Origin: Flavobacterium micromati
GTDB lineage: Bacteria > Bacteroidota > Bacteroidia > Flavobacteriales > Flavobacteriaceae
Direction of reading: 5' to 3'
Assembly (NCBI RefSeq): GCF_900129585.1
Contig: NZ_FQWF01000002.1
Span: forward strand, 62,001 to 126,000
Length of the DNA stretch: 64,000 nucleotides
Numbering within the stretch: position 1 is the stretch's first letter; the number at the start of each line of letters is the position of its first letter. A model generated the notes under the pieces. It was not told the origin of the DNA. It was given only the letters and a program-made list of their open reading frames with translations, and searched no databases. A program made the position numbers and the translations under genes. This document shows positions 47,834 to 57,600 of this stretch, piece by piece.

Positions 47834-48703
47834 ATGGCATCAGGATTTTTTGCATTGTTGGATGATATCGCAGTACTCATGGATGACGTTGTGGTAATGA
47901 GTAAGATTGCTACAAAAAAAACTGCGGGAATATTAGGAGATGACTTAGCTGTAAATGCCGAAAAAGCATCAGGTTTTGTTTCCTCAAGAGAAATTCCGGT
48001 TTTGTGGGCCATTACCAAAGGCTCTTTTATAAACAAAATAATTATTTTACCCCTCGCCTTTTTATTAAGCTATTATGCACCAACGGTTGTCACAGTAATA
48101 TTAGTCTTGGGTGCTGTTTATCTAGCCTATGAAGCGGCCGAAAAAATATACGAATATATTGTGCCTCACAAGCACACCGTAATCTCAACGGACGAAGTTA
48201 CCTTATCTCCTGAGGAAATTGTTGCGATAGAGAAAGCTAAAATAAAATCGGCTGTTGTAACTGACTTTATATTATCAGTTGAAATTGTAATTATAGCGTT
48301 AGGTAGTGTTTTAGGAAAACCCATTTCTACGCAAATTATTGTAGTTAGTTTTATCGCCTTGCTAGCTACAGTGGGAGTTTACGGCATTGTAGCTGCTATT
48401 GTACGCATGGACGACTTAGGTCTTATCTTGACTGCAAAGAAAAGTGCCACCTCAAAATTTATTGGTAATTTACTAATACGAGCGCTTCCATTAATTATAA
48501 AAGGACTTGCATTTGTGGGAACGATCGCGCTTGTTCTAGTAGCCGGCGGGATATTTGTGCATGAGATAGAACAAATTCATCATTTAGTTGAAGGTTTACC
48601 GTCTATAGTTGGCGAATTCATAGCCGGACTCGTGGGCGGAATCATCGCCTTTTTAATTGTAAAAGGTTTTATGATGATTTGGGCGAAGGTAAAAGGGAAG
48701 TAA
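47834..48703 (+). CDS. DUF808 family inner membrane protein (YedI-like), copy 2
   Basis: The 289-residue protein starts ASGFFALLDDIAVLMDDVVV and aligns without gaps to copy 1, with roughly three quarters of residues identical by eye. The charged loop after the first helices differs most (HKHTVISTDEVTLSPEE versus HKHEAIKTEADALTPEQ). ATG 47834 is chosen to match copy 1; an upstream TTG frame overlaps the promoter. It ends at a strong terminator. Confidence 0.88.
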   Translation: MASGFFALLDDIAVLMDDVVVMSKIATKKTAGILGDDLAVNAEKASGFVSSREIPVLWAITKGSFINKIIILPLAFLLSYYAPTVVTVILVLGAVYLAYEAAEKIYEYIVPHKHTVISTDEVTLSPEEIVAIEKAKIKSAVVTDFILSVEIVIIALGSVLGKPISTQIIVVSFIALLATVGVYGIVAAIVRMDDLGLILTAKKSATSKFIGNLLIRALPLIIKGLAFVGTIALVLVAGGIFVHEIEQIHHLVEGLPSIVGEFIAGLVGGIIAFLIVKGFMMIWAKVKGK

Positions 48704-48723
48704 AAATGATTTAAATTATATGA

Positions 48724-48755
48724 AAAGTGGAAATGCTAGGTTTCCACTTTTTTTG
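48724..48755 (+). terminator. Rho-independent terminator after DUF808 copy 2
   Basis: AAAGTGGAAA (48724-48733) pairs with TTTCCACTTT (48741-48750) around a 7-nt loop, followed by T residues. Confidence 0.85.
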
Positions 48756-48844
48756 TGTTTTATGCGAAAGAAATACAGTATTTTTTCACAGTATTTCAGA
48801 TATGTTCTAAGGTTTTCCGCATTTTTCTTTCGTTTCCTTTTTCC

Positions 48845-48852
48845 TATATTTA
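48845..48852 (+). promoter_or_regulatory. Probable -7 element of the defence-locus operon
   Basis: TATATTTA differs from TAnnTTTG only at the last base and lies 48 bp before the methyltransferase ATG. Confidence 0.4.
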
Positions 48853-48900
48853 CAACTTTGCAATTTTTAATTTAATAATTAGCGCACAAAACTTACTTTA

Positions 48901-51900
48901 ATGGATAACCTTATTGAAAATTTCTCTATAAAATCAGTTACTGATTTTTTTAAAAATAAAATTTCTGCCTTCTCTCCAAATAGCGAGAACCTAGACTACA
49001 TATTGAAAGATGCCGATTTTGTTAATTTCTCAAACCTACAAAAAACAGGAGAAGTTGAATTCAATAACTCTGACGAACTAATTGTTTTTACTTGTAAATT
49101 TCAAGGAGTATTATCAGAACGTTCTTCAAAGAAAAAACAGTTCGAAATTGCCAAAAAAGTCCTGAAAGAAGATTTTAAAGATGGTGCTATTTTTATTTTC
49201 TATGATGATAATGATTGCTTCCGATTTTCTTTCATTCGTAAAAATTATGGTAATAAGGACCAAAAATTCTCCAACTGGAAACGTTACACCTACTTTGTTG
49301 ATCCAGCAAGAACCAACAAAACGTTCAAGAACAGAATTAACGGCTGCAATTTTAGTTCGTTAGAAGATATTCAAGAAGCATTTAGTGTTGAAAAATTAAA
49401 CAAGAAATTCTACGAAGAAATTGCCACTGCTTTTTATGGTCTTATCGGTGGTAAAGTGAGCATCAACAAAAAAGAAGTTTCATTTGATGCCAAGTTGCAG
49501 CTACCATCAACACCTGTTGAGAATAGAAAAGTATATCAAGAATTTGCAGTTAGATTAATTGGTAGAACAATTTTCTGTTGGTTTCTAAAAAATAAGAAGT
49601 CTGATAGCGGCATCCCATTAATTCCCGAAGAATGGCTTTCGTCAAATATGGTAATAAGCGTTAACAACGACCAACACAATTACTACCATTCCATTCTTGA
49701 AAAGCTGTTTTTTTTAGTGCTAAACAAAAAGCACGAAGACAGAAAACCCTATGTTTTGCCTAACAATCACGAGTTTGTTCCGTTCCTAAACGGTGGCCTT
49801 TTTGAAGCACAAGACGATGACTTTTTTCCAAAAGACAGCAAAGGCATACATAGTCAAAATTTTGCATTAAACATTCCCAATCAATGGTTTCAGGATTTTT
49901 TCGAAACATTAGAACAATATAATTTTACTATTGATGAAAACAGCATCAATGATTTTGAAGTAAGTATTGACCCGGAAATGCTAGGTACAATATTCGAAAA
50001 TCTATTGGCAGAGATTGACCCTGATACTGAAAAAAGTGCCCGTAAATCAACAGGTAGTTTCTATACACCGCGTGAAATTGTTGATTATATGGTCGAACAA
50101 TCACTATTGCAATACATTAAGACCAAAACAAATATCGAGGATGAAGAACAGTTAGAAGTATTGCTAAAAGACGATACCGAAAACCCATTCAACGAGAAAC
50201 AAACCATTGCCATATTAGAAGCGTTAAGCGAAGTCAAAATTTTAGATCCAGCTTGTGGTTCGGGTGCGTTCCCAATGGGCGTATTGCATAAAATTATTGC
50301 ACTACTTAAAAAACTAGATAAAGGTGCCGTGTGGTGGAAAGCAAAACAATTAGAAAAAATTGATAATGCTTTGGTTAAAAAAACAATGGAAGCTAAACTT
50401 GACAATGCCAATAGCGATTATATCCGTAAACTAGGCGTTATACAACACTCAATTTATGGTGTGGATATTCAGCCTATTGCTGCCGAAATCTCTAAATTAA
50501 GAAGTTTTCTTTCGTTGATTATTGATGAAAATATTGATGACAACCATCCGGATGGTAACAGAGGAATTGTACCATTGCCTAATTTAGAATTTAAATTTGT
50601 CACAGCAAATACTTTAAATGGTTTGTCAGCCGAAAAACAACAAACTACTTTTGACTTTGGTGAAAATGAAGAAATATTAGTTGAATTACAGAAAATAAGA
50701 AATTCGTATTTACAAGCTAGCCCTGAAGAAAAATCGGCTTTAAAGAAGAATTTTAAAACAGTTCAAAACAAAATTAACAAGACGAACAACACTAATAATT
50801 TATCAGCTCGTGAAAGTCAATTATATCATTGGGAACCATTTAGTAATGACAGTTCCGCTTGGTTTGACCCTGACTGGATGTTTGGAGTTAAAAACTTCGA
50901 TTTAGTTATTGGTAATCCACCATATTCAATAATTTTTGACAAAGTGATAAAAAAGAATTACGATAATAATTTTGTAGTTTTTAAAAGGAATAATGACATT
51001 TATACAGCATTTTATGAGAGAGGTGTTAAAATGTTAAATAAATCTGGTTTGATTAGCTATATAACTCCTAATACATTTTTAAATGGGGATTACTATAAAG
51101 AATTAAGAAAATTTCTTTCACATTCAACTAAAATTATTGAAATTTTTGATTTTAAACAATCAAAGGTTTTTCAAGACCCAACAGTTTATGTGTGTATTTT
51201 TATTTCTCAAAAATCAGCTGAAATTAAAAATTATGATACTAATTTAAAGATTATTAATTCAGATATAAATGACTATCAATTAATTAATTTAAAAATTGAA
51301 AGAAATAGCGATAAAAAATTTAAACCTTCTAATTTAATTATAGACAAAATATTTAATAATAAAAATGTTTCATTATTAGATAATGAATTTTATGTTAAGG
51401 ATGTTGGGTTTAATTATTGGAGCATTGGCAAAGGAAAGAAAAGAGATGGTAATTCAATTGGAGATAGAATTTTATACTCTGGCGAAAAACAATTTGACAT
51501 AGACAAATCTTACATTAAGGGTAGAGACATTGACAAGTATCATTTATCTGAACCTAGTAATTTTTTAAAACATAATTTTCAAGATTTTTTAGTAGATAAG
51601 GTTGATGTGTTTAGGTACAGCGAGGATTTTTTATTAAAAACTCCAAAATTAATCTACAGGCAAACATCAAATAGAATAATTGCAACAATTGACTACAAAC
51701 AAAATTTAGTTGATAAGACAATTCATATAATTGTACCAAAAACAAACAAACCTATCTTTGACTTGATTTGTTTATGTGGTTTAATAAATTCTAAATTATA
51801 CGATTATTTATATAAATATATTTCTCAAGAAACTGATGGTAGAGCATTTGCTCAAGTTAAAACAATATACCTGAAACAATTTCCAGTTCTTTTGATTAAA

Positions 51901-52098
51901 AAAGATTTAGAGGATGAAATAGTATCGATGATCAATATTATTCTTGATAAGAAAAATCAAAACGGCGACACTAGTGATTTAGAAGATAAAATAGATCTAA
52001 TGGTTTACAAACTCTACGAGCTTACTTATGATGAGGTTTTGATAGTTGAGCCTGCATTTGGGTTGAGTGAGCAGGTGTATAATACCTATAAAATTTAG
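48901..52098 (+). CDS. Eco57I-like N6-adenine DNA methyltransferase with target-recognition region
   Basis: The 1065-residue protein carries the gamma-type amino-methyltransferase motifs: SAM-binding DPACGSGAFPMG at residues 449-460 and catalytic NPPY at 672-675 in FDLVIGNPPYSIIF. STGSFYTPREIVDYMVEQ near residue 382 is the usual approach to motif I. About 370 residues precede the methylase core, with no nuclease motif that I can defend. The region after 850 (YIKGRDIDKYHLSEPSN, QTSNRIIATIDYKQNLVDKT) looks like a TaqI/Eco57I-type recognition domain. It opens the defence locus, whose other large gene encodes a PLD-SNF2 helicase. It probably protects host DNA. Confidence 0.88.
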   Translation: MDNLIENFSIKSVTDFFKNKISAFSPNSENLDYILKDADFVNFSNLQKTGEVEFNNSDELIVFTCKFQGVLSERSSKKKQFEIAKKVLKEDFKDGAIFIFYDDNDCFRFSFIRKNYGNKDQKFSNWKRYTYFVDPARTNKTFKNRINGCNFSSLEDIQEAFSVEKLNKKFYEEIATAFYGLIGGKVSINKKEVSFDAKLQLPSTPVENRKVYQEFAVRLIGRTIFCWFLKNKKSDSGIPLIPEEWLSSNMVISVNNDQHNYYHSILEKLFFLVLNKKHEDRKPYVLPNNHEFVPFLNGGLFEAQDDDFFPKDSKGIHSQNFALNIPNQWFQDFFETLEQYNFTIDENSINDFEVSIDPEMLGTIFENLLAEIDPDTEKSARKSTGSFYTPREIVDYMVEQSLLQYIKTKTNIEDEEQLEVLLKDDTENPFNEKQTIAILEALSEVKILDPACGSGAFPMGVLHKIIALLKKLDKGAVWWKAKQLEKIDNALVKKTMEAKLDNANSDYIRKLGVIQHSIYGVDIQPIAAEISKLRSFLSLIIDENIDDNHPDGNRGIVPLPNLEFKFVTANTLNGLSAEKQQTTFDFGENEEILVELQKIRNSYLQASPEEKSALKKNFKTVQNKINKTNNTNNLSARESQLYHWEPFSNDSSAWFDPDWMFGVKNFDLVIGNPPYSIIFDKVIKKNYDNNFVVFKRNNDIYTAFYERGVKMLNKSGLISYITPNTFLNGDYYKELRKFLSHSTKIIEIFDFKQSKVFQDPTVYVCIFISQKSAEIKNYDTNLKIINSDINDYQLINLKIERNSDKKFKPSNLIIDKIFNNKNVSLLDNEFYVKDVGFNYWSIGKGKKRDGNSIGDRILYSGEKQFDIDKSYIKGRDIDKYHLSEPSNFLKHNFQDFLVDKVDVFRYSEDFLLKTPKLIYRQTSNRIIATIDYKQNLVDKTIHIIVPKTNKPIFDLICLCGLINSKLYDYLYKYISQETDGRAFAQVKTIYLKQFPVLLIKKDLEDEIVSMINIILDKKNQNGDTSDLEDKIDLMVYKLYELTYDEVLIVEPAFGLSEQVYNTYKI

Positions 52099-52102
52099 TG
52101 AT

Positions 52103-52465
52103 ATGGCAAATAAGTACATAGTAATTATAGAAAATAAAAAGAACAACAATCCATATCGTAAGGCAGATAATGATTTTTTAGATGATGTAGCACAAGACTA
52201 TTTTGATAATTTTTATACAATCAGCAATAACTTAAAAAACAGCTATCAAAATAATATTATTCAACTAGCTATTAATTCATTTATTATTTCATCCAATTTA
52301 GAACTTGATATTTTGCTAGCCGAAATTCAAAAAAATACTGAAAGTTATAGCTCTTACAATGCCAATGAATTTCAAATATACGTAACTAAAATTAGCCACT
52401 TCAAACATTCAACCACCAGAGAAAAAGAAGTGGAACTACAATATATTTTGCAAAAATCACAATAG
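52103..52465 (+). CDS. Small protein of unknown function in the defence locus (120 aa)
   Basis: The gene starts at ATG 52103, four bases after the methyltransferase stop, so it is in the same operon. The product is hydrophilic and rich in Asn, Asp and Lys, without membrane segments (start ANKYIVIIENKKNNNPYRKA). No motif is recognised. It lies between the methyltransferase and a relic copy of that gene's 3' end, so it may have arrived with a rearrangement. Confidence 0.6.
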   Translation: MANKYIVIIENKKNNNPYRKADNDFLDDVAQDYFDNFYTISNNLKNSYQNNIIQLAINSFIISSNLELDILLAEIQKNTESYSSYNANEFQIYVTKISHFKHSTTREKEVELQYILQKSQ

Positions 52466-52495
52466 TAAATAGATTAAAATAAAATAGGTAATACA

Positions 52496-52753
52496 ATGAA
52501 CAGCTACATCAATCGTTTAACAGAAACAAAATTGTATTTAGAAGATATTCAATCCGAATTTCCAAATTCAGTTCTCTGGGAAATGCTCCATAGAGCAAGT
52601 TGGCATTACAAGATAGATTGGATAATGTGGATTGACCAAAACAAAGACTTTATCCAAAAAATAAAATCTTTACCTTTTGAAGCTATTATAACTGAAGAAA
52701 TAAGAGGCGAGTTTTATAAAACGGTTGAAGAAATAATAAAAAGTAGAAAATGA
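52496..52753 (+). CDS. Small protein of unknown function in the defence locus (85 aa)
   Basis: The 85-residue product is predicted helical and Trp-rich (LWEMLHRASWHYKIDWIMWI), with a charged C-terminus. It begins 30 bp after the preceding small gene. No family is recognised. Like its neighbour it lies inside the segment bounded by the methyltransferase end and the duplicated 3' relic. Confidence 0.6.
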   Translation: MNSYINRLTETKLYLEDIQSEFPNSVLWEMLHRASWHYKIDWIMWIDQNKDFIQKIKSLPFEAIITEEIRGEFYKTVEEIIKSRK

Positions 52754-52772
52754 ACATTAACTAAACATAATA

Positions 52773-52856
52773 ATTTACAAATTCTACGAGCTTACTTATG
52801 CAGAAGTATTGATAGTTGACCCTGCATTTGGGTTAAGTGAGCAAGAGTATAATTAG
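52773..52856 (+). pseudogene. Relic copy of the methyltransferase 3' end
   Basis: In frame, 28 codons read YKFYELTYAEVLIVDPAFGL then SEQEYN and a stop. The intact gene ends YKLYELTYDEVLIVEPAFGL then SEQVYNTYKI. DNA identity is high across about 80 bp (compare 52008-52088). The relic has no start or upstream methylase motifs. It marks an old duplication or the end of a lost second methyltransferase. Confidence 0.85.
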
Positions 52857-52945
52857 TATACGTACTAAAAAGTTAATAAATAAGTCAAAAATAATCTAAA
52901 CGTTAACACCAGTAAACAAAGGGGTTTTAATGATTTTACCATGAT

Positions 52946-52969
52946 GTTACCCTCATCAATGAGGGGAAC
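52946..52969. promoter_or_regulatory. Imperfect palindrome, putative operator of the Doc module
   Basis: GTTACCCTCAT (52946-52956) and ATGAGGGGAAC (52959-52969) are complementary except for one pair, around CA. It lies 74 bp before the DNA-binding-like gene, a place where toxin-antitoxin operons are often autoregulated. Confidence 0.5.
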
Positions 52970-53042
52970 ATACAAAAGTTATTAACATTTTTTGCAATTA
53001 TTGATAAAAATTAGTATTGTCCAAAACTAAGCTAAAAGTATA

Positions 53043-54044
53043 ATGAAAGATTTAACAATTTCCAATATAGACCGCCAAAACATACTAAACAATTATGTAG
53101 TGCTAACACAATTGCAAGACTACATAGGGCTACCAGGTATGTATTATAACGAGCAGTATTATTTTACAAAGCAGCAATTAGCAGACTTTTATCAAATAGA
53201 TATAGTAACTATTGAACGTTATCTGGAAGGCAATGAAGAAGAACTAAAACATAATGGCTATAAAGTAATCAAAGGTAAAGTACTAAAAGAAGTTAAAGAA
53301 CAATTTGGTCCTATCTTAAACATTCCTAGCAAAACATCACAATTGGGCTTATTCAATTTTCGCTCACTTTTAAACATTGGAATGCTACTGGTAGAAAGCG
53401 AAATGGCAAAAGCACTTCGTAGCAAAATGTTAGATATTGTTATTGATAGTCTAAACCAAAAAACAGGTGGTTCTACTAAATACATCAACCAACGCGATGA
53501 AGATTTTTTAAATGCAATTCTCAAAGAACCACAGTATCGTAAAGAGTTTACAAATGCTTTGAACGAGTATCTTGATTTGGGTGCTTTCAAATATTCCTAT
53601 TATACCGATAAAATATACCAAGCCGTTTTCAAAGAAAAATCAGAAGAGTACAAACGAATTTTGAAGTTAGAAGCTAAAGACAACGTACGAGATACAATGT
53701 ATGCCGAAGTTTTAAAACTAATAGCTTCTTTTGAAACAGGTATGGCTCACGAAATGAAATTACTTTCAGAGAAAGAAGGTAGAAAAATTACAAAGGTAGA
53801 AATGGATAACTTGCTAATAAGTTTTGCAATACATCCACTATATAAACCATTGATAGATGATGCTCGAACCAAAATGGCAACCAGAGATTATGGTTTCCGC
53901 AGAGTATTACACGATAATCTGGAGCAGTACATTGATACAGTTTCCAAAACTGATTTCGATAGATTTTTGGGTGAAAAAAGTAAAACACTCGAAGAGCGTA
54001 TTGACGAAAATATTGATGTGTTCAAAAGACTTAAAAATAGATAA
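53043..54044 (+). CDS. Putative DNA-binding protein paired with a Doc toxin
   Basis: The 333-residue protein has an N-terminal segment that reads like a helix-turn-helix (YYFTKQQLADFYQIDIVTIE, then YLEGNEEELKHNGYKV), similar in layout to RhuM/ORF6N-type DNA-binding proteins. The remainder is charged and helical. It ends two bases before a Doc-type toxin gene. In the classical phd-doc pair the antitoxin is small, so this long partner is unusual; it could be antitoxin, regulator or both. The family name is uncertain. Confidence 0.65.
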   Translation: MKDLTISNIDRQNILNNYVVLTQLQDYIGLPGMYYNEQYYFTKQQLADFYQIDIVTIERYLEGNEEELKHNGYKVIKGKVLKEVKEQFGPILNIPSKTSQLGLFNFRSLLNIGMLLVESEMAKALRSKMLDIVIDSLNQKTGGSTKYINQRDEDFLNAILKEPQYRKEFTNALNEYLDLGAFKYSYYTDKIYQAVFKEKSEEYKRILKLEAKDNVRDTMYAEVLKLIASFETGMAHEMKLLSEKEGRKITKVEMDNLLISFAIHPLYKPLIDDARTKMATRDYGFRRVLHDNLEQYIDTVSKTDFDRFLGEKSKTLEERIDENIDVFKRLKNR

Positions 54045-54046
54045 AG

Positions 54047-54529
54047 ATGGCATACAATTATTTTGATGTCGACTATGCGATAAAAGAACACGACTATATT
54101 ATTGAAAAGTCAGGTGGTTTGTCCGGAATAAAAGACAAAGGGCATTTAGAAGCAGTTTTAGATTTTGTGCAAAGCGATATGTATTATCCAACATTTGAAG
54201 AAAAAGCGGCTTATCTTTTTTATGCATTAAATAAAAATCACGCATTTACAGATGGAAATAAAAGAGCTTCCATAGTATTAACGGCTTACTTTTTCGAATT
54301 AAACCAATTAGATTTTATCGTAGGTCGGTTTATAAGAGAAATAGAAAATATAGCGGTTGACGTAGCAGATAATGCGATTGATAGAGATTTGCTTTTTGAA
54401 ATTATAACTTCATTTATTTACGAAGATGATTTTAGTATAGAATTAAAAATGAAAATTATTGAAGCAAAAACAATTCATTTAGAAAATAAAACACTTTTAG
54501 AAAATGACAATAACCAACACCAAGAGTAA
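54047..54529 (+). CDS. doc: Doc-type (death-on-curing) Fic-fold toxin
   Basis: Doc toxins are Fic-fold enzymes; the P1 Doc protein phosphorylates EF-Tu and stops translation. The 160-residue product has the Doc-like N-terminus GGLSGIKDKGHLEAVLDFVQ and the active-site loop H65-A-F-T-D-G-N-K-R73. This keeps the catalytic His and the Lys typical of Doc rather than the second Arg of AMPylating Fic proteins. It follows the DNA-binding-like gene after 2 bp. The 30-residue C-terminal extension is unassigned. Confidence 0.88.
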   Translation: MAYNYFDVDYAIKEHDYIIEKSGGLSGIKDKGHLEAVLDFVQSDMYYPTFEEKAAYLFYALNKNHAFTDGNKRASIVLTAYFFELNQLDFIVGRFIREIENIAVDVADNAIDRDLLFEIITSFIYEDDFSIELKMKIIEAKTIHLENKTLLENDNNQHQE

Positions 54530-54626
54530 CAATAATTATATTGAGCAAATAATGCAATATAATCAATAGTATGGACAATAGAATGCGCAATATTAATTAA
54601 AATAAGAGTTTAAGTAAATTACAACG

Positions 54627-57600
54627 ATGGCAAACAATTTCATAACCAATAATAAAACTCATAAATCACTAAAAGGACGATTAAATACATTAATCGGAAT
54701 TAGTGACGAACTTAAATTTCTAGTAGGTTTCTTCTATTTTTCGGGTTGGCAAGAACTTTTTGAAAATCTAAAAAAGAACGAAAATTTAACCTTAAAATTA
54801 TTGGTAGGTTTACAAGTAGACCAAATCCTAAATAAAATTGTAGAACACGGCAGTCAAGAAGAAGAGTTATCACAAGACGACCAGTTCAACCAGTTTATGA
54901 CTTCAATGGGTAATGCCATTAACAACGAAGAAATGGACACAGAAGCATTCTACAACCAAGTAGAATTCTTTTTGCAAATGCTAAACGAAAAACGATTGAC
55001 TATTCGTAAAACCGAAAACTCAAACCACGCCAAATTATACCTATTCCGTTTAAACGAGGAACAGGCAGAAATACAAGCAATGTCTGGTCAATTTATAACA
55101 GGAAGTAGTAATTTAACACGTGCGGGTTTATCAGGTCAAGAAGAATTTAATGTCGAGATAAAAGATTATGGTTTCAACGATGCAGAAACATATTTTGATG
55201 AACTTTGGGAACGAGCTATTCCAATTTCAGAAATCGAAAACAGAAAAGAATTCCTAATTCAATTCATTCAACACAAATCACAAGCAGCTTCTGTAACACC
55301 ATTTGAAGCCTATGTTTTAATCTTAAAAACCTATTTAGACCTTCAACAACAAAAACAAATTAAACCCGAAGTAGAAAATCTATTGGAGGAAATTGGATAT
55401 AAAAAATACAGTTATCAAACCGATGCAGTAAACCAAGCATTATCAATAATAGAAGAATACAACGGCGTTATTATTGCCGATGTGGTAGGTTTAGGAAAAT
55501 CGGTAATTGCTTCTTTAATAGCCAAAAATTTAGGTAAAAGAGGAATGGTTATTTGTCCTCCAGGACTTATAGGTGACAAGACATATAGCTCGGGTTGGTG
55601 GGGATATATCAACGATTTTAAACTATACGATTGGGAAGTAGAAAGTCGTGGTAAATTAGAAGATTTGGCAGACACTATCCAAACCAAAGGAATTGAAGTA
55701 GTAATTGTCGATGAAGCACATTATTTTAGAAACCAAGATACTGCCGATTATGAAGCATTACTTACTATTTGTAGAGACAGAACTGTTATTTTATTAACGG
55801 CTACACCATTTAATAATTCTCCTGCGGATATATTTTCATTGTTGAAATTATTTATTGTTCCGGGTAAATCTGGGATAACTATTGATGACAATTTAGAAGG
55901 ATTGTTTCGTGGATTTAATTACAAATACAAACGCCTTTCAGACATCATCAAAAATTGGAATTCAAATAAACCACAAAAAAGACAAAAAGCAGAAGCACTT
56001 TATGTTACAATGCTAAACAAGGAATTACCAGTTGATATTTATATTGTAAGACACGAAACCAAAATATTAGCCAATCAAATTAAAAATATAATTGCATCAG
56101 TTGTAATTCGTAGAAACCGTTTGGATTTAAAGGAAGATTACGTTTATAAAGCTGAAGTTGGTGATTTATCAATAGTAAAAGACCCAGTGGAATTATTTTA
56201 TCATTTAACACACGAACAAAGTACATTTTATGACAGAATTCTAAACGAATATTTTGAAGAAAACGGAAGGTTCAAAGGGGCAATTTACCAACCTTTCAGT
56301 TATGAAAAAATTGTTGATGAAGAAAAATTAGACGAACAAGGAAACAGACAATTCCAACAACAACAAAACTTATTTGACTTTATGAGACGTTTATTGGTAA
56401 AACGTTTCGAAAGTTCTTTTGGAGCGTTCAGTCAATCCATCGATAGATTTTTACAAGTACATATATTGGTTAGAGATTTTATTGAAAAATCAAATGGTAA
56501 ATACATATTAGATAGAGGTTTAATAGATAAAATTAAATCGTATGACGAAGATGATATTGATAGAGTTTTAGGTGAATATTCTAAAGACTTATTAAACAAA
56601 AAAGTACCTAAAAACAATACGGTTTATGATGTAAATGATTTTCAACGTAAAACGGAGTTTCTGCAAGATATAGAAAATGATATAGTGGTATTTCAGGAAA
56701 TTCAAGCCCAATTAAAAGTCTTGAAAATTGTAGATAATGATCCAAAAAGAGAACGTATTGCGGAAGAAATAAAAGCAGTTCTAGCAGCTGATAAAAACAG
56801 AAAAGTGATATTGTTTTCAGAATATGTCGATACAATAAAACATTTAGAACCTTATTTCCGTGAAAAATTCGGAATAAGATTGTTAGTTTGTGATGGAAAG
56901 GTCTCAAAAGAATTAGCTAAAAACTTAAACACAGATTACAATGCGCAATACAAAGGAACTCAAACCAACCATTTTGATGTATTGCTAACCAGTGACAAGC
57001 TTTCAGAAGGATTTAATTTGAACCGAGCTGGAGTAATTGTCAATTATGATATTCCTTGGAACCCAACAAGAGTAATACAAAGAGTTGGTCGTATCAATCG
57101 TATCGGAACTAAAGTATTTGATGAATTGTATATCTATAACTTCTTTCCATCGGAAATAGGTGCTGATATAGTAAAATCAAGAGAGATAGCAGCTCAAAAA
57201 ATGTTCTTAATTCACAGTTCATTGGGTGAAGATGCCAAAATGTTTGATGAAGAAGAGGAGCCAACAGCATCAGGACTATTCAATAAATTAAATCAAAACC
57301 CGGATGAAGGAGGCGAAGTAAACACATCAACTCATATCAGAAATACATACAAGGATATTGAAGAGAAATATCCAGAGGTTATCAAAAAAATTAGCAATTT
57401 ACCAACAAGAGTAAAAACAAGTAAGGCATTTGATAAATACCAATTGAATGTATTAAGAAAAAAAGGATTAAGTCTATTTGCTCAAATTATTGAAAAGGAA
57501 GAAGGAATTCATACGAATATTACAGAAGTAACATTTGAAGAGTTAGTAGTTCATTCACAATGTGAATTCGATGAAAACAAATTACCATTATCAAAAGATT

